From positions 496,001 to 560,000 of the forward strand of contig NZ_CAUQDV010000001.1 of the NCBI RefSeq assembly GCF_963517015.1: 64,000 bases of DNA. The letters are read 5' to 3'. The translations under genes and the position numbers were made by a program. The stretch is from an uncultured Devosia sp. (GTDB lineage: Bacteria; Pseudomonadota; Alphaproteobacteria; Rhizobiales; Devosiaceae). Shown here one piece after another: positions 62,036-64,000 of the stretch (within the stretch, counting starts at the first letter, position 1; the number at the start of each line of letters is the position of its first letter). A model generated the notes under the pieces. That model was not told the DNA's origin, made no database searches, and saw only the letters and a list, made by a program, of their open reading frames with translations.

Positions 62036-63900
62036 GGTTCGGCCCCCTGACCAAGGCTGGATGCGGGTGCGCGGAGTTCGCAGACCAAGCCCTCGGGACG
62101 GTAGTCGGCGGTAACCTCGCCTTCGAAATCGGATGCCAATACGCGGGTGATGAGGCGGGAGCCGAAGCCTTTTCGGGCAGGGGGGCTGACGGGTGGGCCA
62201 CCGCTTTCGGTCCACCGGAAGCGGAATTCGTTCTGCTCGATTCCCCATTGGATATGCACCTGACCGGTGCTGGCGGTCAGCGAGCCGTATTTGGCGGCAT
62301 TGGTGGCCAGCTCGTGGATAGCTAGAGCCATCGACAGGGCCTGTCTTGCTGACAGGTCGAGGTTGATGCCGTCGATGACGAAGCGCTCGCCGCCGGAGAG
62401 ATGGGGCGTCAAGGCGCTTTCGACGACGGACTGGATCGGCGCGCCCTGCCAGCTCTCGCTGGTCAGGATGTCCTGCGCGTGGGAAAGAGCCTCAAGCCTT
62501 GAGAGGAAGGTGGAGCGGCGGTCGGCGATGTCGTCGCCACGCAGGGTTTGTGCCGCGATGGCGTTGACCATGGCCAGGCTGTTCTTCATGCGATGCTGCA
62601 GTTCTGCATTGAGAATCTGCTGGCGGAGCTCGGCTTCCTTCTTGGGGGTGATGTCACGCACGGTGCCGATAAGGCGCTTGCCGATCGAGGAGGGCAGGAC
62701 CTGGGCGCGGGCGTGTACCCAGCGTTCCGGGTGTCCGGCAGCGGCCGTGATGCGGTATTCAAGGTCGAGAATGCCATCGCCGGCCGGATCGAGCGCCTTG
62801 CGGGCAGCAGGCCCGAGCAGGGGGCGGTCATAGGGATGTATGCGGTCGGCAAACTGGTCGAAGGTCGCGGATTGCCCGGGGGTGCCGCCCAGAAGGGTGA
62901 TGGCACGGTCGTCGCCTTGCAGGTTCACGAAGGCGCCGTCGATGAACTGGCATTGCCAGACGCCCATTTCCGCGGCGGCCAGAGCCAGGCGGACGCGGAT
63001 TTCGCTTTCGCGCAGGGCCAGCTCGGTCAGTTTGAGGTCCGTGACGTCATTGCCTTCGACGAAGACGCCGACAATGTCGCCAAGCTCGTTGCGGATCGGC
63101 TGGTATAAGAAGTTGAGGTAGCCGCGAGCGACCGGTCCGCCGGGCGCATGCTGCAGCTCGATCTCGACACCGCGGCCGACGAAGGATTCGCCGGTCGTAT
63201 AGACATTGTCGAGCAGCTCATAAAAGCCCTGGCCTTCGATGTCGGGCAGTGCTTCCCGGATCGGCTTGCCGATGACATCGCGGTGACCGATCAGCTGCAG
63301 ATAGGCGGCATTGGTGATTTCGAACACATGGTCGGGGCCCATCAGCACGGACATGAAGCTGGGGGCGCTTTCGAGCAATTCCCGCATGCGGTCGAGCTCG
63401 CGGCCGCGCTTCTTGCCGTCCATCACCTCGGCGGTGATTTCGAGTGCGGTGCAGAACATGCCGACAACACGATCCTGGTCGTCGTGCACTGGCGTATAGC
63501 CGAAGGAGAAATGCGTTTCGACGACCTGGCCATGCCGGGTCATCTGGAATTCGATGTCGTCCATATAGGTGGGCACACCGGCGTAGGCCGCATCCATGAT
63601 GGGGCCGACGTCATGGATGATGTCGGACCACACTTCGGCGAAGGGCCTGCCCAGGGCCCAGGGATGACGATTGGTGCACATGGGCGCATAGCCGTCATTG
63701 TAGAGCATGGTCCTGTCCGGACCCCAGGCAATGAACATGGGCTGGCCGGATGCGAGCATGACGCGCACCAGGGTGCGCAATCCGTCCGGCCAGGTGGCGG
63801 GTGCTCCCAGGGCGGTGGATGTCCAGTCGAAGGCCCGAATGAGCGTACCCATCTCGCCGCCGCCCGAGAGAAACGACAGCCCGTTACCCTGTTCTGTCAT
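62032..63900 (-). CDS. PAS-domain HWE-family sensor histidine kinase
   Basis: A 622-aa cytosolic kinase; the ATG at 63900 is used, while a GTG at 63978 would add 26 residues without an SD. Several PAS-type domains span roughly residues 20-400 (for example YMDDIEFQMTRHGQVVETHF and GYLNFLYQPIRNELGDIVGV). The HWE kinase core has the phospho-His in LNAELQHRMKNSLAMVNAIA, the ATP site AIHELATNAAKYGSLT, and the family's W-x-E in FRWTESGGPP. No membrane helices are seen, so it senses an internal or cofactor-borne signal, possibly light or redox (inference). Coupled to the receiver gene downstream. Confidence 0.9.
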   Translation of the reverse strand: MTEQGNGLSFLSGGGEMGTLIRAFDWTSTALGAPATWPDGLRTLVRVMLASGQPMFIAWGPDRTMLYNDGYAPMCTNRHPWALGRPFAEVWSDIIHDVGPIMDAAYAGVPTYMDDIEFQMTRHGQVVETHFSFGYTPVHDDQDRVVGMFCTALEITAEVMDGKKRGRELDRMRELLESAPSFMSVLMGPDHVFEITNAAYLQLIGHRDVIGKPIREALPDIEGQGFYELLDNVYTTGESFVGRGVEIELQHAPGGPVARGYLNFLYQPIRNELGDIVGVFVEGNDVTDLKLTELALRESEIRVRLALAAAEMGVWQCQFIDGAFVNLQGDDRAITLLGGTPGQSATFDQFADRIHPYDRPLLGPAARKALDPAGDGILDLEYRITAAAGHPERWVHARAQVLPSSIGKRLIGTVRDITPKKEAELRQQILNAELQHRMKNSLAMVNAIAAQTLRGDDIADRRSTFLSRLEALSHAQDILTSESWQGAPIQSVVESALTPHLSGGERFVIDGINLDLSARQALSMALAIHELATNAAKYGSLTASTGQVHIQWGIEQNEFRFRWTESGGPPVSPPARKGFGSRLITRVLASDFEGEVTADYRPEGLVCELRAPASSLGQGAEP

Positions 63901-64000
63901 CGTGCCTCGCGCAGAAAAGAGAAGGGCTTCATGTTCGGCGCTCGCGGATGGAAGGGCAGGGACGTCAGCTTCTGCCACAATGGCAGTATTGCGTTCACTA

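Noticed and set aside
1..64000. CRISPR array, rRNA operon, transposase genes
   Set aside because: No regularly spaced direct repeats, rRNA sequence or transposase motifs were seen while reading through the window; only integrase-type recombinases are present.

Overview
The window looks like chromosome from an alphaproteobacterium of the Hyphomicrobiales, perhaps Devosia-like (inference). The reasons are moderately high GC, an HWE-type histidine kinase with a single-domain receiver, a membrane PQQ dehydrogenase, a DUF3422 protein, a KfrA-like regulator and many ABC/TTT transporters. No rRNA, complete tRNA or CRISPR array was seen.

1-11 kb is ordinary chromosome: the 3' part of a GH51 arabinofuranosidase, an aldo/keto reductase, a TetR regulator divergent from a Zn-alcohol dehydrogenase with a Tat-like leader, a DHA2-type drug efflux pump, a PQQ-dependent glucose/quinate-type dehydrogenase and a DUF3422 protein.

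11.4-24.9 kb is a mobile island. Its minus-strand arm holds two paralogous soluble FtsH-like AAA+/M41 proteases, an unrecognised 206-aa protein, a 65-aa protein and a KfrA-like coiled-coil regulator. Next come an excisionase-like HTH protein, an intact tyrosine integrase, a divergent CI-like repressor with a degenerate S24 domain, and a second tyrosine-recombinase-like protein that has lost most catalytic residues. The plus-strand arm holds a GIY-YIG/DUF4357 nuclease, a small DUF6634-like protein and a C5-cytosine methyltransferase fused in frame to a second KfrA-like module. An identical 21-bp palindrome sits just upstream of the KfrA-like start in both arms, which suggests one regulatory circuit. 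A 3' remnant of nrdF and GCATGC-rich repeats lie between the arms.

25-59 kb is a catabolic and transport region. It includes GntR, two LysR and one IclR regulators, an AEC carrier and a sulfonate/nitrate-type ABC transporter. Its oxidoreductases are a GMC oxidoreductase, two aldehyde dehydrogenases, a Zn-alcohol dehydrogenase and an Ldh-family dehydrogenase. It also has two COG3618/LigI-like amidohydrolases, a GST, a ribose-type ABC transporter and an HpcH/HpaI aldolase. It ends with a two-component flavin monooxygenase (NtaA/DszA family) with its reductase, a Liv-type ABC transporter, a second flavin reductase, an EamA exporter and a tripartite tricarboxylate transporter. Together these suggest uptake, oxygenation, alcohol/aldehyde oxidation, lactone hydrolysis and aldol cleavage of an unidentified cyclic substrate.

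59-64 kb is gene-poor at first (hairpins, a DUF-type small ORF), then has an HU protein, a tRNA-Ser-like 3' fragment, a small secreted protein and a two-component pair. Start sites were picked from visible Shine-Dalgarno sequences and can differ from the longest reading frame.
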